A DNA stretch of 34,354 nucleotides, taken from contig JAJFKA010000075.1 in the NCBI GenBank assembly GCA_021773555.1, positions 1 through 34,354 of the forward strand, read 5' to 3'. The position numbers were made by a program, and so were the translations under genes. Shown piece by piece: positions 1 through 6,424 of the stretch (positions are counted from its first letter, which is position 1; every line of letters begins with the position of its first letter). Below the pieces are notes generated by a model that did no database searches, had not been told where the DNA came from, and saw only the letters and a list, made by a program, of their open reading frames with translations. This DNA is from Gammaproteobacteria bacterium. Lineage in GTDB: Bacteria; Pseudomonadota; Gammaproteobacteria; Pseudomonadales; Azotimanducaceae.

Positions 1-150
1 GTGTCTGAATGGTTTTCTGACAATTCTGCCTTCGAATCTTGAACAAAATCGCTCAAGACATAGCTACGGCTATGCCTTTCACGATGTTTGTCCAACCTTC
101 TTTGCCACAATTGCCATAAAATCCATTCCCTTCATGAATAAGGCGGGCTA
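1..150. repeat. Non-coding leader before glcE, possible dispersed repeat
   Basis: The 150 bases before glcE do not encode the end of glcD, the gene that usually precedes glcE. One forward frame is open from base 2 to a TAG at 149-151, but its translation does not resemble the GlcD C-terminus. The segment contains short inverted repeats: CATAGC/GCTATG around 60-75 and CTTGA/TCAAG around 40-57. From memory, its translation (ending IPFMNKAG) resembles spurious peptides that recur in gammaproteobacterial annotations, which would suggest a dispersed intergenic repeat. That is recollection, not a search result. Confidence 0.35.
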
Positions 151-1203
151 GTGGCAGACCAGGCTGACGATCTTCGCAAACAGGTTAGCGATGCGGTATC
201 GCGCCAGCAATCGCTTAACATCGCGGGTGGTGGCAGTAAACCGTTTTACGGCTATGCACCTCGGCCAGATTCTTTGCGCCTTGATCTCGGTACCCATGAC
301 GGAGTAATCGACTACGCTCCGGAAGAGTTGATGATCAGAGTGCGAGCGGGCACCAGACTTGAGGTGATCAATCAGTTGTTGGCCGAAAATGACCAGATGC
401 TGGGTTTTGAACCACCAGATTTTGACGGTCAAGCGACGATCGGCGGCGCCGTTGCGACTGGAATTTCGGGACCACGACGCCCGTTCGCCGGTGCAGTTCG
501 CGATTTTGTCCTGGGTGTGACCTTGATAACTGGCGAAGCAAAACAACTCAGCTTTGGCGGGCAGGTTATGAAGAATGTTGCCGGATATGATGTCTCGCGA
601 CTGGTCACCGGCGCGCTCGGGACGCTGGGTGTGATTCTCGATGTGAGTTTGAAGGTGCTGCCTGCACCTCGGAAAGAATCCACTCTGGCATTTCACACAG
701 ATTTATCGGAAACCTTTGAGTTGTTTGATCGTGCCAGAGGGTACGCGACGTTAAGTGGTGCGGCATGGCAGGACGGGGTCGCACGATTACGTTTTTCAGG
801 GACAGAGGTGGCCGTTGATGTCGCAGCGGAGGCAATGCGGAATGGTGCGAGCACACCGGTTGAGGATGATTTCTGGATTCAATTAAATAATCTCAAGTGG
901 GCAGATGCTCCCCGGCAGTTATGGCGAATAAGTGTGCCGCGTTCCTCGCCACTATTTCTGGAAAAGTTAAGTGTCCTTGACTGGGGAGGTGGCTTGCGTT
1001 GGGTTAAGGACCCTGACGGTAATCCACGAGACGCGCTGGACGGGAACCAGGGGCATGCAACGCTGGTGGTATCCCGGCAGGTAACCGAAGTTGAGCTTTT
1101 TCATCCGCTCACTAAACCGGTTCGCGATATGCACCGAAAGCTCAAGTCCGTCTTTGACCCACAGGGTGTGTTTAACCCCGGCCGTATGTACGGGGACATG
1201 TAA
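151..1203 (+). CDS. glcE: Glycolate oxidase FAD-binding subunit GlcE
   Basis: This is the FAD-binding subunit of glycolate dehydrogenase (GlcDEF), which oxidises glycolate to glyoxylate and feeds electrons to the membrane quinone pool. The 350-residue length fits the family. The N-terminal part is a PCMH-type FAD domain: a GGGSK segment near residue 26, a central glycine-rich stretch GGAVATGISGPRRPF (about 97-111), then MKNVAGYDVSRL and GALGTLGVI. The C-terminus FNPGRMYG is the usual end of the family. The start is GTG, because an in-frame TAA lies at 139-141; AAGGCGG ahead of it is a usable ribosome site. The stop codon directly abuts glcF. No glcD is visible upstream, so the partner subunit is either encoded beyond the repeat-like leader or elsewhere. 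Confidence 0.93.
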   Translation: MADQADDLRKQVSDAVSRQQSLNIAGGGSKPFYGYAPRPDSLRLDLGTHDGVIDYAPEELMIRVRAGTRLEVINQLLAENDQMLGFEPPDFDGQATIGGAVATGISGPRRPFAGAVRDFVLGVTLITGEAKQLSFGGQVMKNVAGYDVSRLVTGALGTLGVILDVSLKVLPAPRKESTLAFHTDLSETFELFDRARGYATLSGAAWQDGVARLRFSGTEVAVDVAAEAMRNGASTPVEDDFWIQLNNLKWADAPRQLWRISVPRSSPLFLEKLSVLDWGGGLRWVKDPDGNPRDALDGNQGHATLVVSRQVTEVELFHPLTKPVRDMHRKLKSVFDPQGVFNPGRMYGDM

Positions 1204-2436
1204 ATGCAAACAAGGATCCATGCTGACTTAGAAAACAACGCCGATATTCGTGAAGCCGATAAAATTTTACGTTCCTGTGTGCATTGTGGATTTTGTACCG
1301 CCACGTGCCCCACCTATCAACTGTTAGGTGATGAGCTCGATGGTCCACGCGGTCGTATTTACCTGATCAAGAATTTGTTGGAAGAAAACTGGATTGCGCC
1401 GGAGGCCAATGCGCACCTGGATCGATGCCTGACCTGTCGCGCTTGCGAGACCACCTGCCCATCGGGAGTACGTTACGGGCGACTACTGGACATTGCCCGG
1501 GATGTTGCGAGCCAGCACGTATCCCGCCCGGCAGGCCAGCGCCTGATGGTTTTCCTGCTGCGCCTGGTTATTCCGCGGCGAGCCCTGTTGCTGCCGCTTT
1601 ATAACCTGGGTCGTGTGTTTCGCCCGTTGCTGCCAAATTTGCTCGCGAAAAATTTTCCTCGCCGCCGCCGACATGAAATTTCGAATACCGCCATTGAACA
1701 AGCCCGGGCGAGTGCCGGGAAAAAACCGGAAGGCAATCGTATTCTCCTGTTACAGGGTTGCGTTCAACGCGCAGCTACGCCTGGTGTCAATGAAGCGCTT
1801 CGCATACTCCTTGAAACGACCGGTGCATCTGTTTGTGTTGAAGCCAGCGAGGGTTGTTGCGGGGCACTGGATTATCACCTGGCCGCGCACGTAACTGCCA
1901 GGTCAAGAATGCGAGCATTGCTGGATCTGCTTGCACCCCGGTTAGATAATATTGATTACATCGTATCTTCTGCAAGCGGCTGCGGGGTAACCCTAAAGGA
2001 GTATCCTGCCGCCTTGTCAGGCGATCCGGAATATATTGCTAAAGCCGAATTGGTAGCTGCAAAAGTTGTTGATGTTGCCGAATTGCTTTCGACGTTTTCT
2101 TTTAGTTGTCGTGAAATCAATGCCGCAGTGCACACACCCTGCACGTTGCAACACGGACAGAAAATTGACGGTACGATCGAATCGATTTTGATCAGCGCTG
2201 GGATTCGAATCGTTGCAACACGGGACAGGCATTTGTGTTGCGGGTCCGCCGGAACCTATTCGATTCTGCAACCAACCATCTCGAAGCGACTACTGGCAGG
2301 CAAACTCGACGCGCTTCAAGAAAACAATCCCGAAGTCATTGTCACCGCGAATGTGGGCTGCCAGTTGCAACTTGATTCCGGCGCGAGCGTTCCGGTTATG
2401 CATTGGGTTGAGTTACTGGCCCGACAACTCCGCTAA
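1204..2436 (+). CDS. glcF: Glycolate oxidase iron-sulfur subunit GlcF
   Basis: This 410-residue protein is the electron-transfer subunit of glycolate dehydrogenase. Two ferredoxin-type 4Fe-4S motifs are visible: C25-x2-C28-x2-C31-x3-C35-P and C75-x2-C78-x2-C81-x3-C85-P. Two cysteine-rich (CCG) domains follow: one has GCVQRAATPGVNEAL and GCCGALDYH, the other has HTPCTLQHGQK and CCGSAGTYSILQP. This is the standard GlcF layout. The ATG follows the glcE TAA with no gap, so the two are almost certainly co-translated. The gene ends just before an inverted-repeat element that separates it from a convergent gene pair. Confidence 0.95.
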   Translation: MQTRIHADLENNADIREADKILRSCVHCGFCTATCPTYQLLGDELDGPRGRIYLIKNLLEENWIAPEANAHLDRCLTCRACETTCPSGVRYGRLLDIARDVASQHVSRPAGQRLMVFLLRLVIPRRALLLPLYNLGRVFRPLLPNLLAKNFPRRRRHEISNTAIEQARASAGKKPEGNRILLLQGCVQRAATPGVNEALRILLETTGASVCVEASEGCCGALDYHLAAHVTARSRMRALLDLLAPRLDNIDYIVSSASGCGVTLKEYPAALSGDPEYIAKAELVAAKVVDVAELLSTFSFSCREINAAVHTPCTLQHGQKIDGTIESILISAGIRIVATRDRHLCCGSAGTYSILQPTISKRLLAGKLDALQENNPEVIVTANVGCQLQLDSGASVPVMHWVELLARQLR

Positions 2437-2474
2437 CCCGCATTATTCATGCAGACGGTTTGTTCTATTGTTAG

Positions 2475-2729
2475 TGGGGTCAGATGGGAATGGCGCTTAC
2501 TTAACATTGAACCCGGTTGTTTCGCAGAAGGTGCAGTGGTTCCTTTCCTACGCGGCTTGCGGCTCTCCGAGCTTCCCTCGCTTGGTCGAAAGCCCCTACG
2601 GGTCTTTCTTCACGCGCTCGGCGCTTCACCTGAAGGCTGCGGAAAGGAACCACTGCACCTCCTGCTAGAGTCTTCGAGATGGCACTTCGAACGACGGAAT
2701 TTACTTAAGCAAGCGCCATTCGGGTCAGG
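2475..2729. repeat. Nested inverted-repeat element (MITE/REP-like)
   Basis: This intergenic block has two nested inverted repeats. The outer arms are 2488-2504 and 2705-2721 (GAATGGCGCTTACTTAA against TTAAGCAAGCGCCATTC, 16 of 17 paired). The inner arms are 2529-2548 and 2641-2660, a perfect 20-bp match extending to 2524/2665 with one mismatch. A smaller hairpin (GAAAGCCC against GGGTCTTTC) lies near the centre, around 2588-2608. No convincing ORF lies inside. The outer arms are flanked by GGGGTCAG and GGGTCAGG. The architecture suggests a non-autonomous mobile element or REP-type cluster. It sits between convergent genes and overlaps the DUF1330 stop codon. Confidence 0.7.
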
Positions 2730-3018
2730 CGGGCAATCCCTGGATCAGCACCAGATCCGCATCACTGGCCTTGAGCCGGTGTTTCGCGAGTTGCTGGTAG
2801 TCTTCAGACTGATACCAATCCAGTGCGTCCTCGGCTGAATCAAATGCGATGAGCACGGTCCGGGTGGCAGGCCATTCTCCTTCCAGCAGCCTGACATCCT
2901 CATCGACTGCCAGCATCTGACCACCGTAGCGGGAAAAAATCTCCATAAAACCGGCTTCATAGCGGGCATATTCTTCCCGGTCAACGATCTCTATTTTTGC
3001 GATCATATAGTGTGTCAT
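2725..3018 (-). CDS. DUF1330 family protein
   Basis: This is a 97-residue protein of the DUF1330 family, which has a dimeric alpha/beta-barrel (ferredoxin-like) fold and no settled function. The recognisable core is the strand with RTVLIAFDSAEDALDWYQSEDYQ followed by a conserved arginine (residue 82) and a final LIQG strand; the start MTHYMIAKIEI is typical. It lies 24 bases downstream of the carbamoyltransferase gene on the same strand, so the two are probably co-transcribed. Its last bases lie inside the end of the inverted-repeat element at 2475-2729, suggesting that insertion there replaced the original 3' flank or changed the last residues. Confidence 0.85.
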   Translation of the reverse strand: MTHYMIAKIEIVDREEYARYEAGFMEIFSRYGGQMLAVDEDVRLLEGEWPATRTVLIAFDSAEDALDWYQSEDYQQLAKHRLKASDADLVLIQGLPA

Positions 3019-3042
3019 TTCATCATTACTCCAAAGATCTGG

Positions 3043-3978
3043 TTAGAGATTACCTGCTTCCCGGTATACCCACCATAACAATCCTTTCTGGGCGTGCAGC
3101 CGGTTTTCAGCCTGCGAGAAAATGATCGATCGTGGATCACGAACCATTTCGGGGGTGATTTCAAAATCGTCGTGAATCGGCATATCGTGCATGATTTTAC
3201 AGTCAACCTTGTCGAGCAGCGCTCGATTGATTTGATACGGCATCATCTGGTTTATGCGCGCCGTTCTTTCCTCCACATGGTCAGGATCATTAAAATACTG
3301 CATGTCGATCCAGGTATCTGTGTAAACGAAATCTGCATCCGTGACGGCCGCGCGGGCCTCTGTCGTATGGTTGATCAGGTCGGACTGCTCGATAATGCGC
3401 CGAACATCCGCATCCTGGCTCTCACCGTTGTCATTTTCATCAGGGGTTGCCAGGGTCAGGCGAATACCGAGCTTTGCGCAGATGATCACCAGGGAATTCG
3501 AGACATTATTTTGCACGCCGACGTAAACCAGATGAGCATCCTCAACTGATCCATCGAAGTGCTCGGTCATCGTCAATACGTCGGTCAGCGCCTGGCAGGG
3601 ATGGTATTTCTCGCAGCAGCCATTGATAACGGGAGCCTGACTGCCGCTGATGATTTTCAGCACATCATCGAAGTGCAGCAATCGAGCCATGATGCAGCTC
3701 ACATTACGTGACAGGTATTCCGTCTCGTATTCGATTCCGGAAAGCACAAAATTCGAGGATTCCCAGTCTATATAGATGGCGTGCCCGCCAAGTTCAGTCA
3801 TCGCCACTTCGAAAGAAACCCGGGTTCGCGTACTGGTTTTCTGAAAAATCATGGCCATTGACTGATTGGCGAGTAAGCCTGTGTAGCGCGCGGGGTTTTG
3901 CTTGATCTCTATCGACTTGTCCAGAATCTCCCGAATCTCATCAGGAGATAGATCCTTCAGGTTTGCTACGTGTCTCAT
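3043..3978 (-). CDS. argF: Ornithine carbamoyltransferase-family protein, atypical active site
   Basis: This 311-residue protein belongs to the aspartate/ornithine carbamoyltransferase superfamily, which joins carbamoyl phosphate to an amine. The carbamoyl-phosphate side is intact: STRTR at 49-53, HPCQ at 126-129 and the C-terminal SQAENRLHAQK. The amine side is unusual. The loop that is normally D-x-W-x-SMG reads DTWIDM (221-226), so the Ser is Asp. The normal HCLP motif reads HDMP (264-267), so the Cys is Asp. The usual Gly-Asp before NN reads GVQNN (154-158). In ornithine transcarbamylases these positions bind ornithine, so the substrate may differ. The symbol is the family default, not a claim of arginine biosynthesis; no other arg gene is nearby. 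DUF1330 follows 24 bases downstream. Confidence 0.85.
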   Translation of the reverse strand: MRHVANLKDLSPDEIREILDKSIEIKQNPARYTGLLANQSMAMIFQKTSTRTRVSFEVAMTELGGHAIYIDWESSNFVLSGIEYETEYLSRNVSCIMARLLHFDDVLKIISGSQAPVINGCCEKYHPCQALTDVLTMTEHFDGSVEDAHLVYVGVQNNVSNSLVIICAKLGIRLTLATPDENDNGESQDADVRRIIEQSDLINHTTEARAAVTDADFVYTDTWIDMQYFNDPDHVEERTARINQMMPYQINRALLDKVDCKIMHDMPIHDDFEITPEMVRDPRSIIFSQAENRLHAQKGLLWWVYREAGNL

Positions 3979-3988
3979 TATTCAATCC

Positions 3989-4017
3989 AAAAAAAAAAGA
4001 CCAGCGACAGGCTGGAC
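3989..4017 (-). promoter_or_regulatory. Attenuator-like hairpin and T-run before the carbamoyltransferase
   Basis: Read on the minus strand, a CCAGC-CTGTC-GCTGG hairpin (4015 to 4001), extended by outer AG/CT pairs beyond a mismatch, is followed by ten T residues (3998 to 3989). The T-run ends about 10 bases before the carbamoyltransferase ATG. This has the form of an intrinsic terminator placed in the gene's own leader. The 3' arm GCTGGT can also pair with ACCAGC at 4063-4058, giving a competing structure. A possible 32-codon leader ORF (minus strand, 4117 to 4019) ends just before the hairpin. The stem is only five continuous base pairs, so termination strength is uncertain. Confidence 0.45.
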
Positions 4018-4184
4018 TCTAATTGTTGGATGGCCGATGGCAGTCCGACTGCCCCCTGCTGGTACTCGCGACGCCTGCACCAGCTGTGACAGAGGCTGCA
4101 AAAGTTACCCGATTCATTGCAGCTTCGCAACCGACCCCGCCCGGTGCCTTTACAGCGGCATCACAGAACCCGTAATCTTGAACA

Positions 4185-4200
4185 CGAACGCGCGCGTTCG
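4185..4200. promoter_or_regulatory. Perfect 16-bp palindrome in a divergent intergenic region
   Basis: CGAACGCGCGCGTTCG is a perfect palindrome in the 275-base region between the divergent carbamoyltransferase and aldo/keto reductase genes. It lies 54 bases before the reductase ATG. Its dyad symmetry and position suit a binding site for a dimeric repressor, but no regulator gene is adjacent and I do not recognise the motif. A second perfect hairpin, GGCAGT-CCG-ACTGCC, lies at 4039-4053. Confidence 0.35.
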
Positions 4201-4253
4201 ATTGGAGGGTGAGCCTCTTGTAGTGGATTTTGTAGTTGAATAGGGATGGAGCG

Positions 4254-5201
4254 ATGGAATATCGAAGACTTGGCACCACAGGGCTGAAAGTGTCGGCCGT
4301 TGGCATCGGTTGCAATAATTTTGGCAGGCGTTGTGATAGCGATACAACCGCCGCGGTGGTGGACGCCGCCATAGAGGCCGGCATTAATTTTTTTGATACC
4401 GCGGACGTTTATGGACCTCGCGGAGTTTCCGAGGAGTTCCTGGGAGCAGCGCTCAAGCACCATGATCGACACTCAGTCATTATTGCAACCAAGTTCTGCA
4501 ATCCAATGGGTGATGGGGAGCTAATGGGCGGCGCATCGCGAAGATACATTATGCATGCGGTCGAGCAGAGTCTTCGCCGTCTGGATACCGACTACATTGA
4601 CCTTTATCAGCAGCACCTTCCGGACAGTGACACACCCATCGATGAGACCCTGGCAGCGCTTGATGATCTCGTCAGGCAGGGGAAAGTGCGCTACCTCGGC
4701 AATTCAAATTTCTCGGGCTGGCAAATTGCTGATGCAGACTGGACGGCCAGCATGGCGGGCTCGAATCGGTTTGTCACTGCTCAGAATCTGTACAGCCTGC
4801 TTGACCGCCGACTGGAAGCCGAAGTGATCCCTGCCTGCGAAAAGTTTGGGCTTGGATTGCTGCCGTATTTTCCACTTGCCAGCGGCATGCTAACAGGTAA
4901 ATACAGTCGCGGCATCGACCCTGATCCCGGTACCCGGCTTGCAATGATGGGCGAGCGGGCAAAAAGCGCCATGTCGGACGAAGTGTTTGATCGAGTCGAT
5001 GCGCTGTCAGGATTCGCTGGTGAATGTGGTCATTCAATACTGGAGCTGGCAATGAGTTGGCTGGCCAGCCTGCCGGTTGTCAGCAGTGTCATTGCAGGCG
5101 CAACCAGCGCAGATCAAGCCCGGCAGAATGCCGAGGCCGCGAGTTGGCGATTGAGTGGCGAGGAAATGGCCATGGTTTCCAAACTCTCCCGTCGGCGATA
5201 G
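4254..5201 (+). CDS. Aldo/keto reductase
   Basis: This 315-residue NADPH-dependent aldo/keto reductase has the full catalytic tetrad in its usual spacing: D48 and Y53 in FDTADVYG, K80 in IIATKF and H121 in DLYQQHLPD. The (beta/alpha)8 core continues through VRYLGNSNFSGWQI and PYFPLASGMLTGKY, and the phosphate-binding end is VIAGATSADQ. Its physiological substrate cannot be read from the sequence. The ATG was chosen because AGGGA lies 7 bases upstream and the protein then begins MEYRRLGTTGLKVS, typical of the family; an in-frame TTG at 4236 would add six residues. The stop is 8 bases before the SRAP gene, indicating one transcript. Confidence 0.92.
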   Translation: MEYRRLGTTGLKVSAVGIGCNNFGRRCDSDTTAAVVDAAIEAGINFFDTADVYGPRGVSEEFLGAALKHHDRHSVIIATKFCNPMGDGELMGGASRRYIMHAVEQSLRRLDTDYIDLYQQHLPDSDTPIDETLAALDDLVRQGKVRYLGNSNFSGWQIADADWTASMAGSNRFVTAQNLYSLLDRRLEAEVIPACEKFGLGLLPYFPLASGMLTGKYSRGIDPDPGTRLAMMGERAKSAMSDEVFDRVDALSGFAGECGHSILELAMSWLASLPVVSSVIAGATSADQARQNAEAASWRLSGEEMAMVSKLSRRR

Positions 5202-5209
5202 CCCGCTCT

Positions 5210-5890
5210 ATGTGTGGTCGATTTAACCTGATTGACGACCCAATCACGCAGTTGATCATGGAGATCGTCGGCCAGAAGTTGGATGTCCCAACCCGTTACA
5301 ATATTGCGCCAACAGAACAAATTCCGGTGTTGTTGAAAACCGAAGATCAGCAATGGGCGTTACGGGATATGCGCTGGTGGCTGGTGCCATACTGGGCCAG
5401 CGAAATCAGCACAAAGTACGCCATGTTTAATGCCAGGTCGGAAACACTTGGCAGCAGTCGTGCGTTTCAACAGCCATTTAAAAAGCGGCGTTGCATCATA
5501 CCCGCCTCGGGTTATTACGAGTGGAAGAAAGAAGGCGGAATAAAAGTGCCTTACTACATCACTCCGCAGCATGAACATGGCTTCGCATTTGCGGGATTGT
5601 GGGATCGCTGGCAACAGGGGGAGACAGTTGTCGAGAGTTGCACGATCGTTACCGCGGCGGCGCCGGGACAGATGAAGGCAATTCACCACAGAATTCCTGT
5701 GCATCTCGATCGTGAACAGATTGCGCAGTGGGTTAACACGGCGTCAACGGACTCTGACCTGAAACAGGTACTCTCGCCCGAGATTCGATTTCCACTGGTG
5801 GTGACGCCCATGTCAACCGTCGTCAATAATGCACGAAATAAGGACGACCGTTGTGTTGAACCGCTGGGAGACGCGATCGTGGTTCATTGA
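5210..5890 (+). CDS. yedK: SRAP family abasic-site processing protein (YedK/HMCES-like)
   Basis: SRAP proteins form a thiazolidine DNA-protein crosslink with abasic sites in single-stranded DNA and so protect stalled forks. The 226-residue protein carries every expected active-site residue: the crosslinking C2 (exposed after Met removal, start MCGRF), N74 in NAR, E104 in SGYYEWK and H160 in AIHHRIPV. These positions nearly coincide with E. coli YedK numbering. The start is fixed because Cys2 must follow the initiator Met; the reading frame extends upstream, but that part overlaps the reductase gene and is not protein-like. It is probably co-transcribed with the aldo/keto reductase. Confidence 0.94.
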   Translation: MCGRFNLIDDPITQLIMEIVGQKLDVPTRYNIAPTEQIPVLLKTEDQQWALRDMRWWLVPYWASEISTKYAMFNARSETLGSSRAFQQPFKKRRCIIPASGYYEWKKEGGIKVPYYITPQHEHGFAFAGLWDRWQQGETVVESCTIVTAAAPGQMKAIHHRIPVHLDREQIAQWVNTASTDSDLKQVLSPEIRFPLVVTPMSTVVNNARNKDDRCVEPLGDAIVVH

Positions 5891-5963
5891 CACAGGATGG
5901 TCTACGGAGCGGAGGAAAGACAGGCATCTCCGCACCGCACACCTTCCTTAACACATCGGTCGT

Positions 5964-5980
5964 TTAAGTAAGTGCCATTC
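5964..5980. repeat. Solitary copy of the inverted-repeat end motif
   Basis: TTAAGTAAGTGCCATTC differs from the outer arm of the element at 2475-2729 by one base (compared with the reverse complement of 2488-2504) or two bases (compared with 2705-2721). Its last two bases are part of the VOC gene stop codon, much as the first copy ends next to the DUF1330 stop. No partner arm was found in the preceding 100 bases. A separate hairpin, GCGGAG/CTCCGC, lies at 5909-5933 between the convergent genes. Confidence 0.6.
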
Positions 5981-6347
5981 AGCCCATATGGTAGAAAACT
6001 GCCTTGTTGCCGTCCGGGTCCCGGAAGTACCCGCCGTAGAATGTCGGCATACGTTCTCCCGCAGGGCCCTCGTCGGTTCCGCCGAGTTCAATAGCCCTGG
6101 CGTACAACTTGTCAACGTCTTGCCTTGAACCACCGGGGAAGGCCAGCATATTGCCGTTGCCAGGTTGCGGGTCACCTTCATCGGCCGGGGTGCAGACTGA
6201 CAGCATGGGTTTGTCCATGCCTGAGCCGATAAACGCGATTCGTCCCATGTCCATTATCAGTTTAGCGCCAAGCGGTTCAAGCAGGGTTGTCCAGAACGCT
6301 TTGGCCTTCTCCATATCGTGTGTGCCGATCGTTACATATCCAATCAT
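5979..6347 (-). CDS. VOC family (glyoxalase/bleomycin-resistance fold) protein
   Basis: This 122-residue protein has the paired beta-alpha-beta-beta-beta modules of the vicinal oxygen chelate superfamily. The opening MIGYVTIGTHDMEKAKAFW and the closing YFRDPDGNKAVFYHMG are characteristic. The family includes glyoxalases, extradiol dioxygenases and antibiotic-binding proteins, and a specific function cannot be given. It lies 77 bases downstream of the M81 peptidase gene on the same strand and may share its transcript. Its stop codon lies within a copy of the TTAAGTAAG repeat motif. Confidence 0.88.
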   Translation of the reverse strand: MIGYVTIGTHDMEKAKAFWTTLLEPLGAKLIMDMGRIAFIGSGMDKPMLSVCTPADEGDPQPGNGNMLAFPGGSRQDVDKLYARAIELGGTDEGPAGERMPTFYGGYFRDPDGNKAVFYHMG

Positions 6348-6424
6348 TTATTGTTGACTCCGGGTATTGTGTGGGAAGCTCATTCTACGCGCCCGAATCG
6401 TCAAGGAGTAGGGTGCAATAAGCG

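Noticed and set aside
2449-2838. Forward frame of 129 codons across the inverted-repeat element
   Set aside because: It runs through the repeat arms and into the antisense of DUF1330; the translation is not protein-like.
5024-5209. N-terminal extension of the SRAP protein
   Set aside because: SRAP activity needs Cys at position 2 after the initiator Met, and the extension overlaps the aldo/keto reductase in another frame.
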